A DNA stretch of 64,000 nt, taken from Cristatella mucedo. Lineage: Eukaryota > Bryozoa > Phylactolaemata > Cristatellidae. Under the pieces are notes generated by a model. It was not told the origin of the DNA. It did not search any database and was given only the letters and a program-made list of their open reading frames with translations. Location of the stretch: the NCBI GenBank assembly GCA_009760855.2, contig WPIO01000060.1, positions 1,541,501-1,605,500 of the forward strand, in the 5' to 3' direction. Shown piece after piece: positions 13,301 to 22,974 of the stretch; position 1 is the stretch's first letter; each line of letters opens with the position of its first letter. Both the position numbers and the translations under genes were made by a program.

Positions 13301-16300
13301 TTGCATGCTGACCCTTCGCATTTCACTCCCAACCATGTTATTCTTGTTCTTTATTGAGCATGCTACCACTAACCATTCGATCTTGCTTCCCTTGCAGCAA
13401 TTTAAAGTGCCTAGAAAGAGCTTGAGTTCTTTGAAGACACTATGTCAAATTTATTATTAGTATTATTATTATTACTACTATTAAAGTTAACGGGATAACC
13501 CACGAGAATTTTTAAAAATTGTTAATTTTTTTTAAATTCACGTATTAAAGATAAACTAGTTATAAATGCAAGCTCAAATTTTGGTGGTTGTCAGATGACT
13601 GGAACATGGTCAGTAAAATTATTATGTAAGACCTATTTAAACCGGAAGTAGTACATCAAACTCAACAAAATAATTTTGTTTGAAAAATAACTGAGCCGGA
13701 ACTGCTGTTTTCTGGCGAACTCTGTGAATATAAGCTATTCAGCCCTAAACTGACCCTCAAAAAATAACTAGAAAATGATAAAACGTAAAACTTTTCCGGA
13801 AATGACACGCCCCTCGAGATCACACGTCCGAGTGGTAGTACAAGATGATAAAAGAGTAAACCCCCTATTGGCAGAGTGTCTAGTCCAGCCTCTGCTTCCC
13901 CGCCCCGCCCATAGCAACCGGCGGTAAACGGCATTCCAAGGCCCACTCCTTATTTACTTGGCAGAAACCTGCTTACATTGGTATTTTTACATCAGATCAT
14001 AAACCGAAAGTGACTTTCGTTCGGCCAGTAGACGAACATTAGGGATAATGTATTGAGAATTTACTGCTGCATGGGCCGCCGTAACTAAGGAGGCCATTAT
14101 CACGGCACCTCATGAATCCTGGGACAGCTGATCCAGTTCCTGTAGCCGGTACTATGTTCGGCGGCCGGTCAGCGTGGTGACTTCGTTGGAATTAGCGCGT
14201 CGTTTACTGGAAGCCAGTCTGAAAATGTTGATTCATTTCTATTCAAGGAAATTTAGGTGATTTCAAGTTCTTATTTATGTCGTTAATAGTTAGATATTTG
14301 TATTGGCGAATGCCGGTGAGCCGCCCGGCTGTACCCTGGATTGCCGGCCTGCGGTATGAGACCTATCGCGGATATGATCTGCTTAGGCTGTATACGGTTT
14401 TTGTTAGGTTGACCTATTCCTAAGATCCATATTTATCTATTTATTGAATTGTGCGATTATAGCGTTTCCTAGTGCTGCCTCTTGGTTATACCTCGAGTTC
14501 TCAAGTTTATCTGCAAACGACAGTCCAATGCCTGCTGTCATTTATGTCATATCTCCTAAAATGATGATCCGATATCCTTAAAACTTGGGAATATATGATT
14601 AATTGTAGTAACATAATCATTCCAGCATTCTCGTATGCATATTGGACCTCAGTAGATAGACTTGTTTTGGTCAAAACTGGCTGTGTTTGTCGTGCTAAGC
14701 CTTTGTCATCCTTTCACTCACATGTCGTAAAATTGTCACAGGTAGGCTAATTGTGACCCAATCAATGTCAAATTCGAAATACATGCTCTTAAGTATGTGT
14801 TTCGATATTGCATGGCGACAAATTAGTAACAATCTTGTTATTTGTCACCTACATGCTTTGGCACCTTAAGTTGGCTTCTGAGTGCTGTCACAGCAGTTGT
14901 ACATGGTACCTGGTAAATTGTACAACTTGGTCGATACTGGGTCGATCTGTGCGAAACTTGGAATATAGGTGGAGCTCACCTGTCTTGACTCTCTCCCCCT
15001 GTGCATCTACGCATGATGGATGTGTATGCATATAATGTGCCTGTGACAAAGTGTCCGTGGGCTGTGTTCGTGATGACAGTCAACAGTTTATGATGTCAAA
15101 TTTTCTTTTTAAAGTTTTTTGTGGGTGGAGAGTCTCCAGTCGAGTGTCGTGCATTTTTTGAGCGGCTTGCCATATTTCTACAATGACGTTTTTATAACCA
15201 AAAAAATTTGGAGCTGCCTTTTACCAGTAGTGCTATGCGTGACCTTGGACTTGTAAAGGTCATCAGAAGGTCAAAACAGCAACTATATCACATCAAACGA
15301 TAACTAATGCTACCAGTGTTCTTCGTGCCTATCTTCGTGCCATTCAGTGTACTGGTCTTCGTACAATATTTTATAAATGTGCTTTTGGAAGGACAACTCC
15401 CCTATTGGTGGCCATTTTGGGGGATAACTCCTACTACTGGCCGACTTTTTAGTCGTAGTGCCACCGTGCTCGGTCCTAGAACATGTGCCCTTATGCTAGG
15501 TTAGGTGATGGACGCATAATATGTCATCTGTGTGGCGCTTCGGTCGTGCTGGAGTGATTCGGAGTTATTCCGAGTACTGGGAGAAAGCAAAGTAAGATTT
15601 ATCGGGCTGATCTAATGAGAAAAATTGAAACACTAATATTTTGGTACCCCATGACTAGAAGTAATACCCGTGAACTTGCCTCGTTCATATAGAAACGCCT
15701 CGGAGCGAGCCGATTCAACAGCTTTCCATTGACAGATGTTCAATCTAAAAATTGGGGCTTCCAACCTCGCGAGAACCGTGGAGATTGTATGTTGCGGTAC
15801 AAAACAACGGTGATATCACGACTTGGTCTTTTCCCTTGCATCTAGCAGGGCTAATACGGCTCTCAGATTGACACTTCCGGCATCTGGGGGAAGAATCACC
15901 TCCATGACCAAGCCTGGCCGGAGAGCTATGTAATTTGCTTCGAGAATTCTTGTTTCTTTATGAACCTTTTATCTGCTAGCTGTTGGCTGTCACTATTTGC
16001 CCTCGAGAGTTGGTCGATCTGAATGCACCGCACTAGCTAGATCGCAGAGATCCTAATGACACCATCAAGGTGAGTCAGCGTTTGTATCCTCCACATTGCA
16101 AGCACGAGCAGCATCCACAGCCATCTGATCTGTCGCTCCGTCCCTCGAGGACGCAAAGCAAAAACATAAAATTAGACACTCGAGAACGTATTAATGAAAA
16201 AATAGTAAAATTATGAAGTGACCCCTCCATGGTCAAGGCGAATGTATTTGAAGACCGGGGTCATGGGCTCGAGCCCCATGGCATATGTGAAGCGCTTGAA

Positions 16301-19300
16301 CAGAGATTAACTTCTCTTAGGGTGCCAGTCAAATGAATCATTTATTTACTTGTTATTCAAGTGCATTATTCAAAATTCCAAGTTCTACTACACCCCTCAA
16401 ACACAGCAAGCCCAGCTGGCTTAGCCATCCCTCGTCAAAGTAAAGGTAGCGAGCCTCCATATCCTCGAGTAATTACATCCGCCAGAGCCGCTATTGAGTC
16501 GGGCTGTATGCCCTTTGAGAGACCAAGAATTGATCACCAAAGTATAGTCAACTGTTAAGGACCTTAAAATGCTGCTACACTTATACTCACACCCCTCACA
16601 CTGCCACCCACTAGCAAGAAAATCATTATATGTATGCATAATACATAACTATCGTTTTGATTTCCAAATCCTCGTACTTAAAAATGAGTAGGCCCTATAA
16701 ACTATTTCACGAGTTGATATAATCGCGCCTATTTCACTGCAATTTCCTTTATTCGATGCAACCCGCTCACGCCTTTAATCGTTTGCAGCTAGTACAAAAC
16801 TTAGCAGCTACTCCGGCCTGTCATCAACTGACTAGCTGTTACATTGCACCACTTCTTTCTTCACTTCAGCACTTCAGTGGCATCTAATCAAGCATCAAAT
16901 CGATTTAAGAACCTCTGTCTGGCCCATAGGTCGTTTTAAGGTCTTTCACCAGCCTAAAAATTTGACCCTAGCGCTGCCACTGCGCTTTCGCACCACCTGC
17001 TCCTAGGCATTCAGTTGTCTCACCGCTCCTTATATCAAATGGAAGTCTTTTGGCGAAGAAATCTTCATTTTGTATGCACCAACGTTGTGGCACTCTATTC
17101 CAAAAAATAAAGCCACCAGCACATAATATGCAATATTGATGTCTTAGCTACAAATGCATCTGTTCCGCTCAGATTTTCCTTAGTCCTATCGAATTTGTCC
17201 GTTTGAACCTGAGTTCTTTGCGTGCTTAACTTCATGCGATTCAGTGAACGCTGCTAACCACGGCCTGACTAACCAGAGAATCTCAATGCTTTCATATAAG
17301 ATTTTGTTTGACTTTTCACTCTTCGACTTTATACTTTGAATGCTTCTCAAATAATGATACCTTGCTTGCCATTCACTCTTGGCTTTTTCTGCTCTTACAG
17401 CTAGTTTTAAATGGATGGAGATTTAGCTCTACAGAGAGGGTACACGAAATAATATTTTGTCATTATCAAAAATGATCGAAGGTAATTAAAAAACTTATTT
17501 TAAATTTTAAATTTCTAAGCCGTCTGGACTGGTTTTGAAAGACTTCCTTGACTTTATGTATGACAGAAAGGCCAAGCAGACAGGCCAACATATATTTACA
17601 GTAATGTGGATGTGTTTCAAAGCAACTAAAAGTGGCCAATACTTCAAATATCTCTGCTGACATGCGTGCTAGCAATAATGCGATTTGTGGAAAACTTGGG
17701 TTCCATTTTTGGGTAAAAAGTTCGCTTATGACGCTCTGGGTGAAGGGATCGCTACCTCCAACAAATTAAAATCGGAAAGCTTCTTCGGCTGCTGAGGCTT
17801 CCGGAGACAAGGAGACACACCCAACACAGTCTCCTCCGACGAGCGTGAATGACGTGCACCTGTTCGCTTCACCCGTCTCGCCACTCAAATATCGTTCTCG
17901 GCTTAAGCTTACTCCTGGCAGCTTGGCTGCGAGCATTTAGGTCACGTTGCCTAGTACCAGCCACTGCTCGCGTGCCTGAGAAGGATGCAGGGCAAGACTG
18001 GGGCAGGATGCAGGACAAGAATGGGGCAGGATGGGGGCAAGACTTGGGCAGAATGCAAGGCAATACGGGGAGAGACGCAGGACAAGACTGGCTTTGAGAG
18101 GACTGTGAGTAACCTTTTGAGGAATTGTTCGCCAATGCATCGGAACATGCATCAAACGAGGGCGGTAGCGATTTGTCAGCCTGATGTTGCAGCTTTTCCT
18201 CTAAGCTTATTAAGACGTCGCCATAGCTCCATTGATGACAGCAGTCGAACGGCAGTGTTTCAAAAGCTCCTTCTGGTCCAATTTCAGGGGCTTCATATAG
18301 TAAGTTCGGATTTATCGACGTCACAAAATGCTAGTAAAGTGTCAAGAGGGTTACCCTAGTGAGCACTCGTGTGCAAAATAATGACCGAATTTAGTGAACT
18401 CAGATTTTATAGAAGCGAAACACCGGAAAATTTAAAGCCGTTTTTAGTAACAGCTTGGTTATTTTTGTGTAATCCCTCTCCTAAAGTACCACTTATATAT
18501 TGTCACAGCAGTTAAGCGTGGCGCTCTTGATAGGTCACCCGTCAAACCGAATGCATTGCCAAATCCTCTCTCGTCCAATTGCACAATTGGAAAGTATATG
18601 TTTGATTAAATCAAAAATATGCAGCTGACGCTGGAAAACGTCCTTGTCTTTGCCAAGAAAAGTAACGATGTTCTTCTCTTGCAGGGAGACATCGGTGTGT
18701 TGACTTATTATTGAAACAGCCATCAATAGAGAGCTACTTAACAAAGTTCGAGTGAACTATTTAACTATGGTCGAGTGAACCCACACGGTGCAGGCATATT
18801 GAACAGTGCAAGCAGCTTCTTTTCGCTGACATAGATCCATTCTAGCACGCTCCAGTCACTCAAATATATAATAACTAGCTCTGAATGTAAAATTTTAAAC
18901 GAGATTATAACGTCCTTCGACGTTGCCTACAGCCAGCTATCTGACCTTGTAGGAACTAAATAGCCTGGTACTACTTTTGAGCGATATGCTCCTCTACTTT
19001 CAAATTCACTAATGTTTGGTTGAGTCAGCAATTGTGTAGTAAATATTTGTAATGATCCTTCATATGGCACAAAAAGAGTTCAGTTGATGCTCTAATATAG
19101 AGCTGGCTCTTCATGAGCACGCTATCGCTGGATGCTGTACCTGGAGCTGGCACGCCCACGACTGTGTGAGAGCAGCAGAACAAAGACTATTCAGGAACTT
19201 ATAATCGTGCTGCAGCAGATAACCGAAAGTGGTTAGAGAGCAGGTGGAATTGTTTACCTACGGCCTAGGTATGAAAGTGACCTGTCACCCCCTAATACTT

Positions 19301-20799
19301 TGGCCTTTGCAAATGATCCCGAAAAATATTCAGTAGACCATAGGGCAGATGCTTGGATTAGTGGCCGTGCATTTGACTGTCTCAAAATACCATTTACATG
19401 TGGTTAAAAATCGGTCTAAGAATCTCTTTGGCAGACTCCCCTATACACAAAAACGTTTAATAATTTGAATCAAATTTAAAAGCCTTTGATCAATGCAAGA
19501 CTTGCTCAGATACGAATTGCACTATTTCAAGGCCAGACTATCACGGATTCACGTACGTTGTGTTAGCGTTACTAGCGTTCACTTACTTTTCAATTCTTTC
19601 ACATAGGTGAGACGATGATTTATCTTCGGTTATGTTGTATAGATCAGCAACTTCCAGCTCTTTCTTGTAGCCTTTTTTAATTAATGGGAACAGCCAGCTA
19701 AAAGTTAAGTCAATTTGATAGAAAAAACATATAATAACTGAAATGCGCAAGAAGCAATAATAAATGCATGCATGGGTCTCGTTCTTTTGATGGTTTATAC
19801 TCTACCTCTTGCTGATGTGATTGCCAAGCATAATCTAGACTTTCACTTCTGTGCTGATGACACTCAGTGGTTCCTTTGAAAATATAGGTGATGCTATTGT
19901 GCGACCTTCACCAAGTGCTCGTAATCTAGGTGTCGTGTTCGACAGCTGCCTCAATTTCAAAAGCTTCATTCAGAAGACTGCTTCTACAGCTAGCCATCAC
20001 ATCCGATCCTTATCCAAGATTAGAAGCTGTCTCCCACAGTGGCTTGAAAAAAATTTAACTAGCTCTTTAGTTCTGTCTCGGCTTAATTATTGTAATTCCC
20101 TTTTGGCTGGGCTACCAAAGAAAGCTATTATGCCACTACAACGGACTATAAATATGGCTGCAAAGCTGGTCTTCAAGTCCCAGCGGTTTGAGCACGTGTC
20201 ACCTCTGCTGAAAGAGCTAAGATGGTTGCCGGTTGAGCAAAGGATACAGAGCAAAGTTCTTACGCTGACCCACAAGGCCCGCCACGGCTTAGCTCCTTCG
20301 TACCTACCTGAACTGCTGCATCAGTTTCAGCCTGTTCGCGCCCTCAGGTCCTGCATGGACAATAAATTAGCTGCCCCATTCCTCCGCTTAAAGACAGTTG
20401 GCGACAGAAGCTTTAGCTCTGCAGGTCCTAGACTGTGGAACTCACTTCCACAATTCTTACGCAACGACAACTACTCTCCAACTGCCGACTATGGCATATC
20501 TTTTTCAGCGGTCCTGGACTGCTACTTCTATGCTACTCACTACCTCAACTGCTCTCGTGACTCCGCTATGCTTCCCACTTTCTCTTTGTTGCGTGAGACG
20601 AAGTCTGTTGGCTACCGAATGTGTACCGAAAGCCGCTTAGGCTGTGAGTGCGCTATACAAAACTCTCCTGCGTAACACCCACATGGTCTTTATGACTTTG
20701 TGGAGTTACTGACGGAGATACATTACATTACACATTACATTAGATTGAATGACAATGCTAGATAATTTAGAGTGTTTCCGGAGTTAATATCGTGGTGAA

Positions 20800-20874
<75 letters not shown>

Positions 20875-22974
20875 GTTATATAAACCTTTATTCAGACGCT
20901 ATAAAAGACCGTCTAAGTGGTAGCTAGTCAGTTGTACTTTATTGCTGTACTTTATGGCTGGTCATACGCACTAGCTATTCATCTGTGGCAATAGATAATA
21001 GCAATAGTGGTAACTTTATATAGTGCCCCCCTCAAGGAACTGAATCTCTTTCTAGGCACTTTACACATGCTGTATAGAAAGCGTGGCCAAACGATTGATG
21101 TTAACATCCCCAAGCAGCAGGCACAGCGTCAGCACGTACATGCACACGAAAGATGAATCACAAATACCCACCTCATGCTGCTATGAGCAGGTTGCGTCAG
21201 CGCCTAAGCAGCAGGCGCAATGGATAGAAATGTGCACGCTGTTCTGAGTTAGTGCTTGGGGTTCAGTCAGAATCGCTGTCACTCTCTGCTTCGACGACTC
21301 GTTAGCTGCTGCTGCTGAGCTTCGGAGCCCTAACTTCCATTTGCCTGCCTGCCTGTCTGTCGCAATATGCGTGCAAGGACTAGCACTCTTAGGTGCACTG
21401 TATTTTGCGGCGAAGGGCTTTATTTCAAGCGCCGCTACAGTCCGCTTGTAACATTCTTAATGCTTTCGTGTAAATGTATGACATATAGGCTAACCATACC
21501 TTTGGGGTAGAATGCCGGGAAGCCAAAGCCTCCATTTGGACTGAGGAGGCAAAGTAAAAGTTTACGGGCTGCAAAGTAGCAAATTATTTGTACGTATGTT
21601 TTACCATTATTAGCATTACTATTGTTATTATTGCTATTGTTATTGTGTACTTTTTTATTTGATATTATTATTCGTACGTATGCAAGTATACGGCCAGCGT
21701 GCCACTTCAGCCTTCCTGCGGTGGGCTACCTTTAATAAGGATGACTGTCTGCTTCCACACCAAATTCCTAGCAGTTATGCTATTGGCTAAAATCATTATC
21801 GTGGGAAGTCGGGAAGAAAGAAATGAGTTGCGTCACCGTATTACTGGACGAGAGCTTCGATTTGCAGTAAGGGTTGGTCTAGATTCGTTTCGCAAGAATT
21901 GCAGCACCGTCGTGTGCTGGTTTTGGATGGCAGAGTGACCATGTTCCAGGAGCCGCTCTAGTCAGGCTCCGTGATTAAGATGCTAGCCTTTGATGGCCGA
22001 GGTGAAGGTGAAAGCATTAGATGACCGAGGCTGTAGGCTCGAGCCCTGTGGCTGGCATATGTGAAGCGCCTGCATGAATACTAAGTTCTCTTGGGGCGCT
22101 AGACAAACGAATAATATATTGTTATGAGTCTTAAATCGCTATATCACGGCAGTGAGAGGGGCTGAGGATATCGTGCTAAGGTGATTTAACTGTAGATGTG
22201 TAGCTAAATGTGCAGTATCTGGAAGCAGGCGTGCCTTGTTAGTCATGCACAAGACCTTTTGAATGAGCTCTAGCAACCGCCGGCTACCCACCTAATCGCT
22301 TGCCCAGCTGTGAGGTCAATTCAGAAATGCCCGAACCCACATCCATCTTGTCGTGGCTAACAAAGGTCACTTCCGCTGCCGCCGCTTAGGCTAAGTGGAC
22401 GCTTCCTTCTCTGCCTGAGGTCAGCCTGATTGGACGGACGTCAAGTTCTTTTTATCAGAGACGGCGAAAAAAACAGTCGAAAAGCTTACTATGTTTCATA
22501 CTCCAGCTACGAACAAATGCACCAATAGAACCTCCTATTAAGCCAGGAGCCCTTGCAGGTCAATTGGAGATATTTACTCTGGAAATATTAACCACGTTCC
22601 AGCGCTTAAGGTACTCGCCCCGACCAAAGTCTGGCTGAGGTCGTGGGCTCGAGCCCGGAAGCATATGTGTAGCGCCTGAATGGAAAACAAGTTCTCTTGG
22701 GGCGCAATACAAATGAATTATATTTTCATATTCTAACCTTTCCGACAGCGTGGCAAGATCCATTCGCTTTTATACTCGAGCATGCTTATATGCTGCCGCC
22801 CTTGATTATTATGCATGCTTCCGTACCGTTCAGGACAGAGATTGTCGTTAGCTAAGTAGCGACAAAATAAGGCTTTTAAACTGCGTCGCCGTACCTGAAA
22901 AATAAAACGGAGATAAAGTTGGCCTTCAGAGCGGGACTTTCTCTTGCATTCTTTGCTGACGCAGCATTCGCCAT
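5396..22974 (-). CDS. ABCC4-like: ABCC4/MRP4-like ABC transporter, minus-strand gene (exons 1-6; remainder off the left edge)
   Basis: Six exons read on the minus strand at 22974-22895, 19697-19587, 12879-12762, 12616-12389, 9044-8955 and 5559-5396 join in frame into 791 nt (263 codons plus 2 nt). All have AG/GT borders. The order and content are N-terminus, pre-TM segment, TM1-2, coupling loop and TM3-4 of an ABCC4-type exporter. Phases are the same as in the plus-strand gene and exons 1, 2 and 6 are the same length. No exon 7 (the IKMYxWE segment) could be found between 5395 and 1; it is either beyond the edge or missing. Because exons 1-6 keep frame, splice sites and motifs, I infer a working gene rather than a pseudogene, but half of it is unseen. 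Confidence 0.86.
6110..6692 (+). mobile_element. LINE family 1, 3' fragment
   Basis: The reverse-transcriptase C-terminus reads HHFSRPALATSQAT-like debris, then an open stretch with MAPAYLSDLLPHQAKHRTTH and SSYAPKAWNSLSTCVRTSPD (6185-6466), the 3' UTR and an ATT tail. It sits in intron 5 of the minus ABCC gene, in antisense orientation to it. Confidence 0.85.
7279..7315. repeat. TA microsatellite
   Basis: About 18 uninterrupted TA units in intron 5 of the minus ABCC gene. Confidence 0.97.
8045..8370 (+). mobile_element. LINE family 2, decayed 3' fragment
   Basis: RFAINSFCSAGLKLWSQLPQ and TTYSGISISATLCCYF (8024-8278) correspond to RSFSSAGPRLWNSLPQ and ADYGISFSAVLDCYF. Intron 5 of the minus ABCC gene. 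Confidence 0.68.
8955..9044 (-). CDS. ABCC4-like: ABCC4-like minus gene, exon 5 (cytosolic loop)
   Basis: The exon is 30 codons between CATTTTTAG and TTT|GTGAGT. It reads ALRLNQKSLAGTTTGHIVNL then MSNDVARLEF. It matches vertebrate ABCC4 (ALRLS...TTTGQIVNLLSNDV) more closely than does the plus-strand exon 5 and keeps the full loop length. Confidence 0.92.
9228..9372 (+). repeat. Unnamed interspersed repeat, copy 1
   Basis: TATCGATAGCATGCAGACTG, GCAGCATGCATAAGCATTCA, AAGGGCA, then CACGTGTTGTTTTTGGCTTC. It shares order and spacing with 34985-35102. It has two GCATGC palindromes. Type unknown. Confidence 0.6.
9590..10160 (-). mobile_element. LINE family 1-related remnant
   Basis: The minus-strand frame 10156-9845 contains LARHCLWLNADLMLSW-type debris and SARNLRGLFKNDLSLVDLTS, matching SARNLGVIFQSDLSLDDHIS of the copy at 38130-39175. 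The homology carries on to about 9600 (antisense of the ...CHHTTS.. block). The 3' tail is lost. In intron 4 of the minus ABCC gene. Confidence 0.65.
10165..10250 (-). mobile_element. LINE family 1, 3' tail only
   Basis: The plus strand reads AATAATAATAACAATGCGCT then GATAAAGCGCCCTCAGAGAA and CTCAATCTCTTTCTAAGCGC, the reverse complement of the family 1 3' UTR. It is a separate, extremely 5'-truncated insertion next to the remnant at 9590-10160. Confidence 0.8.
11043..11281 (-). CDS. Candidate unrecognised exon inside intron 4 of the minus ABCC gene
   Basis: On the minus strand 79 open codons end at a perfect donor (TTTAG|GTAAGT). The upstream border is a GATGCAG with a poor pyrimidine tract. 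The peptide includes GQFELPIDAAYDDLKDFHTS and a hydrophobic run WMAVTFIGLICM. It does not fit the ABCC4 alignment, because exon 4 joins exon 5 directly in frame. It may be a nested gene, an unused cryptic exon, or chance. Confidence 0.22.
11541..11692 (+). repeat. SINE-A copy
   Basis: TTCTTGGTCTAGCGGTTAAG, GTGCTCGCCCCGACCAAGGT and GGGCTCGAGCCCCGAGGCAT are well kept; the tail ends in ATTATATTTTGTTA. Intron 4 of the minus ABCC gene. Confidence 0.87.
12389..12616 (-). CDS. ABCC4-like: ABCC4-like minus gene, exon 4 (TM1-TM2)
   Basis: The exon is 76 codons from TTTTTTCAG| to AGAAAG|GTGAGC. It begins DLSRIAQPLLLAPILGYFKQ, then LQAYLYALGLALTAAAIPVL, HHPVIF and GMKMRIASCAILYRK. The AQPLLL and GMKMR motifs and the YRK exit are those of ABCC4. 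The extracellular loop lacks the Gly/Thr-rich insert of the plus-strand copy. Confidence 0.93.
12762..12879 (-). CDS. ABCC4-like: ABCC4-like minus gene, exon 3
   Basis: Between ACTTTAG and GAAG|GTAAAA the exon reads EWRKEKTKEKRGKKPSYHLA then IMRCFKWRIIACAVLTVLK: a lysine-rich pre-TM stretch and the start of TM1. It is one codon shorter than the plus exon. The intron that follows is only 145 bp, the shortest in either gene. Confidence 0.9.
13250..13490 (+). mobile_element. LINE family 1, 3' UTR copy
   Basis: GCTGACACTGTGCACGCTGC through CAGCAATTTAAAGTGCCTAG and a TTATTATTAGTATTATTATT tail. This is the untranslated 3' region only. In intron 2 of the minus ABCC gene. Confidence 0.8.
13491..16217. 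other. Intronic stretch, nothing recognised
   Basis: Within intron 2 of the minus ABCC gene. Mixed composition with short frames only; TA/GC content changes around 13850-14420, where GC rises. No repeat family of the window was detected by eye. Confidence 0.55.
16218..16345 (+). repeat. SINE-A copy, decayed
   Basis: GGTCATGGGCTCGAGCCCCA and GTGAAGCGCTTGAACAGAGA identify it; the A-box is barely visible. Confidence 0.72.
16745..17110 (+). mobile_element. Decayed CR1/L2-like LINE remnant
   Basis: CGTTTGCAGCTAGTACAAAA, CTTAGCAGCTACTCCGGCCT and GCACCACTTCTTTCTTCACT read as LQLVQNLAATPACHQ...IAPLLSSL, the conserved C-terminal RT block. The copy is older than families 1 and 2 here. Intron 2 of the minus ABCC gene. 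Confidence 0.55.
17968..18095 (+). repeat. Minisatellite-like degenerate tandem repeat
   Basis: Irregular units of GG(A/C)AGGATGCAGG(A/G)CAAGA(C/A)TGGGG type, about 15-27 bp, repeated five or six times. Purine-rich plus strand. The overlapping open frames on both strands arise from the repeat. Intron 2 of the minus ABCC gene. Confidence 0.8.
18096..19586. other. Intronic stretch, nothing recognised
   Basis: 3' of the minisatellite and downstream of exon 2 of the minus ABCC gene. A 70-codon minus frame at 18535-18744 has no splice context or known motif. Confidence 0.55.
19587..19697 (-). CDS. ABCC4-like: ABCC4-like minus gene, exon 2
   Basis: The acceptor is AACTTTTAG and the donor AA|GTAAGT. 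The exon reads WLFPLIKKGYKKELEVADLY, then SSSHLCERIEK. It aligns without gaps to plus exon 2 (WLDPLIKKGYGKELELTDLY). The SQHLG motif has become SSHLC here. Confidence 0.9.
19800..20745 (+). mobile_element. LINE family 2 (CR1/L2-like, ACATT tail), best copy
   Basis: The reverse-transcriptase C-terminus: FHFCADDTQW at about 19845 (palm ADD motif), then an open frame from 19851 to 20675 with SARNLGVVFDSCLNFKSFIQ, LSRLNYCNSLLAGLPKKAIM, HVSPLLKELRWLPVEQRIQS and SSAGPRLWNSLPQFLRNDNY. The 3' end is CGGAGATACATTACATTACA. The protein is clearly related to family 1 but the 3' UTR is not: it lacks the GCGCC hairpin and ends in ACATT repeats. It lies immediately upstream of exon 2 of the minus ABCC gene, in the opposite orientation. 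Confidence 0.88.
20805..20871. repeat. TA microsatellite
   Basis: About 33 TA units, 60 bp downstream of the LINE family 2 end at 20745. Confidence 0.97.
20985..21235 (-). mobile_element. LINE family 1, decayed 3' UTR
   Basis: The plus strand reads GTGCCCCCCTCAAGGAACTG, AATCTCTTTCTAGGCACTTT, then the antisense of the CATGCTG..GTGCATG block at about 21110-21160. Older and more diverged than the copy at 38130. Confidence 0.6.
21985..22120 (+). repeat. SINE-A copy, decayed 5' part
   Basis: Only the B-box (AGGCTCGAGCCCTGTGGCTG) and the hairpin (AAGCGCCTGCATGAATACTA..GGGGCGCT) are clear. Confidence 0.72.
22590..22732 (+). repeat. SINE-A copy
   Basis: A-box decayed (CAGCGCTTAAGGTACTCGCC), B-box region GGGCTCGAGCCCGGAAGCAT kept. 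It ends 163 bp downstream of exon 1 of the minus ABCC gene (in intron 1). Confidence 0.83.
22895..22974 (-). CDS. ABCC4-like: ABCC4-like minus gene, exon 1 (start codon)
   Basis: The ATG (complement of 22972-22974) opens 26 codons reading MANAASAKNARESPALKANF then ISVLFF, followed by AG|GTACGG. RESP and ANF recur in exon 1 of the plus-strand gene, also 26 codons long. A longer open frame overlaps in another register (22733-23107) but runs through the donor and has no similarity I recognise. Confidence 0.82.

Noticed and set aside
17869-18324. A 151-codon minus-strand frame
   Set aside because: Its middle is the minisatellite read in a Pro/Ser/Cys frame, other frames are open too, and no family or splice context is seen.
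19851-20675. Intact, active LINE
   Set aside because: The open frame covers only the RT C-terminus; fingers, most of the palm and the endonuclease are missing, so this is a 5'-truncated copy.
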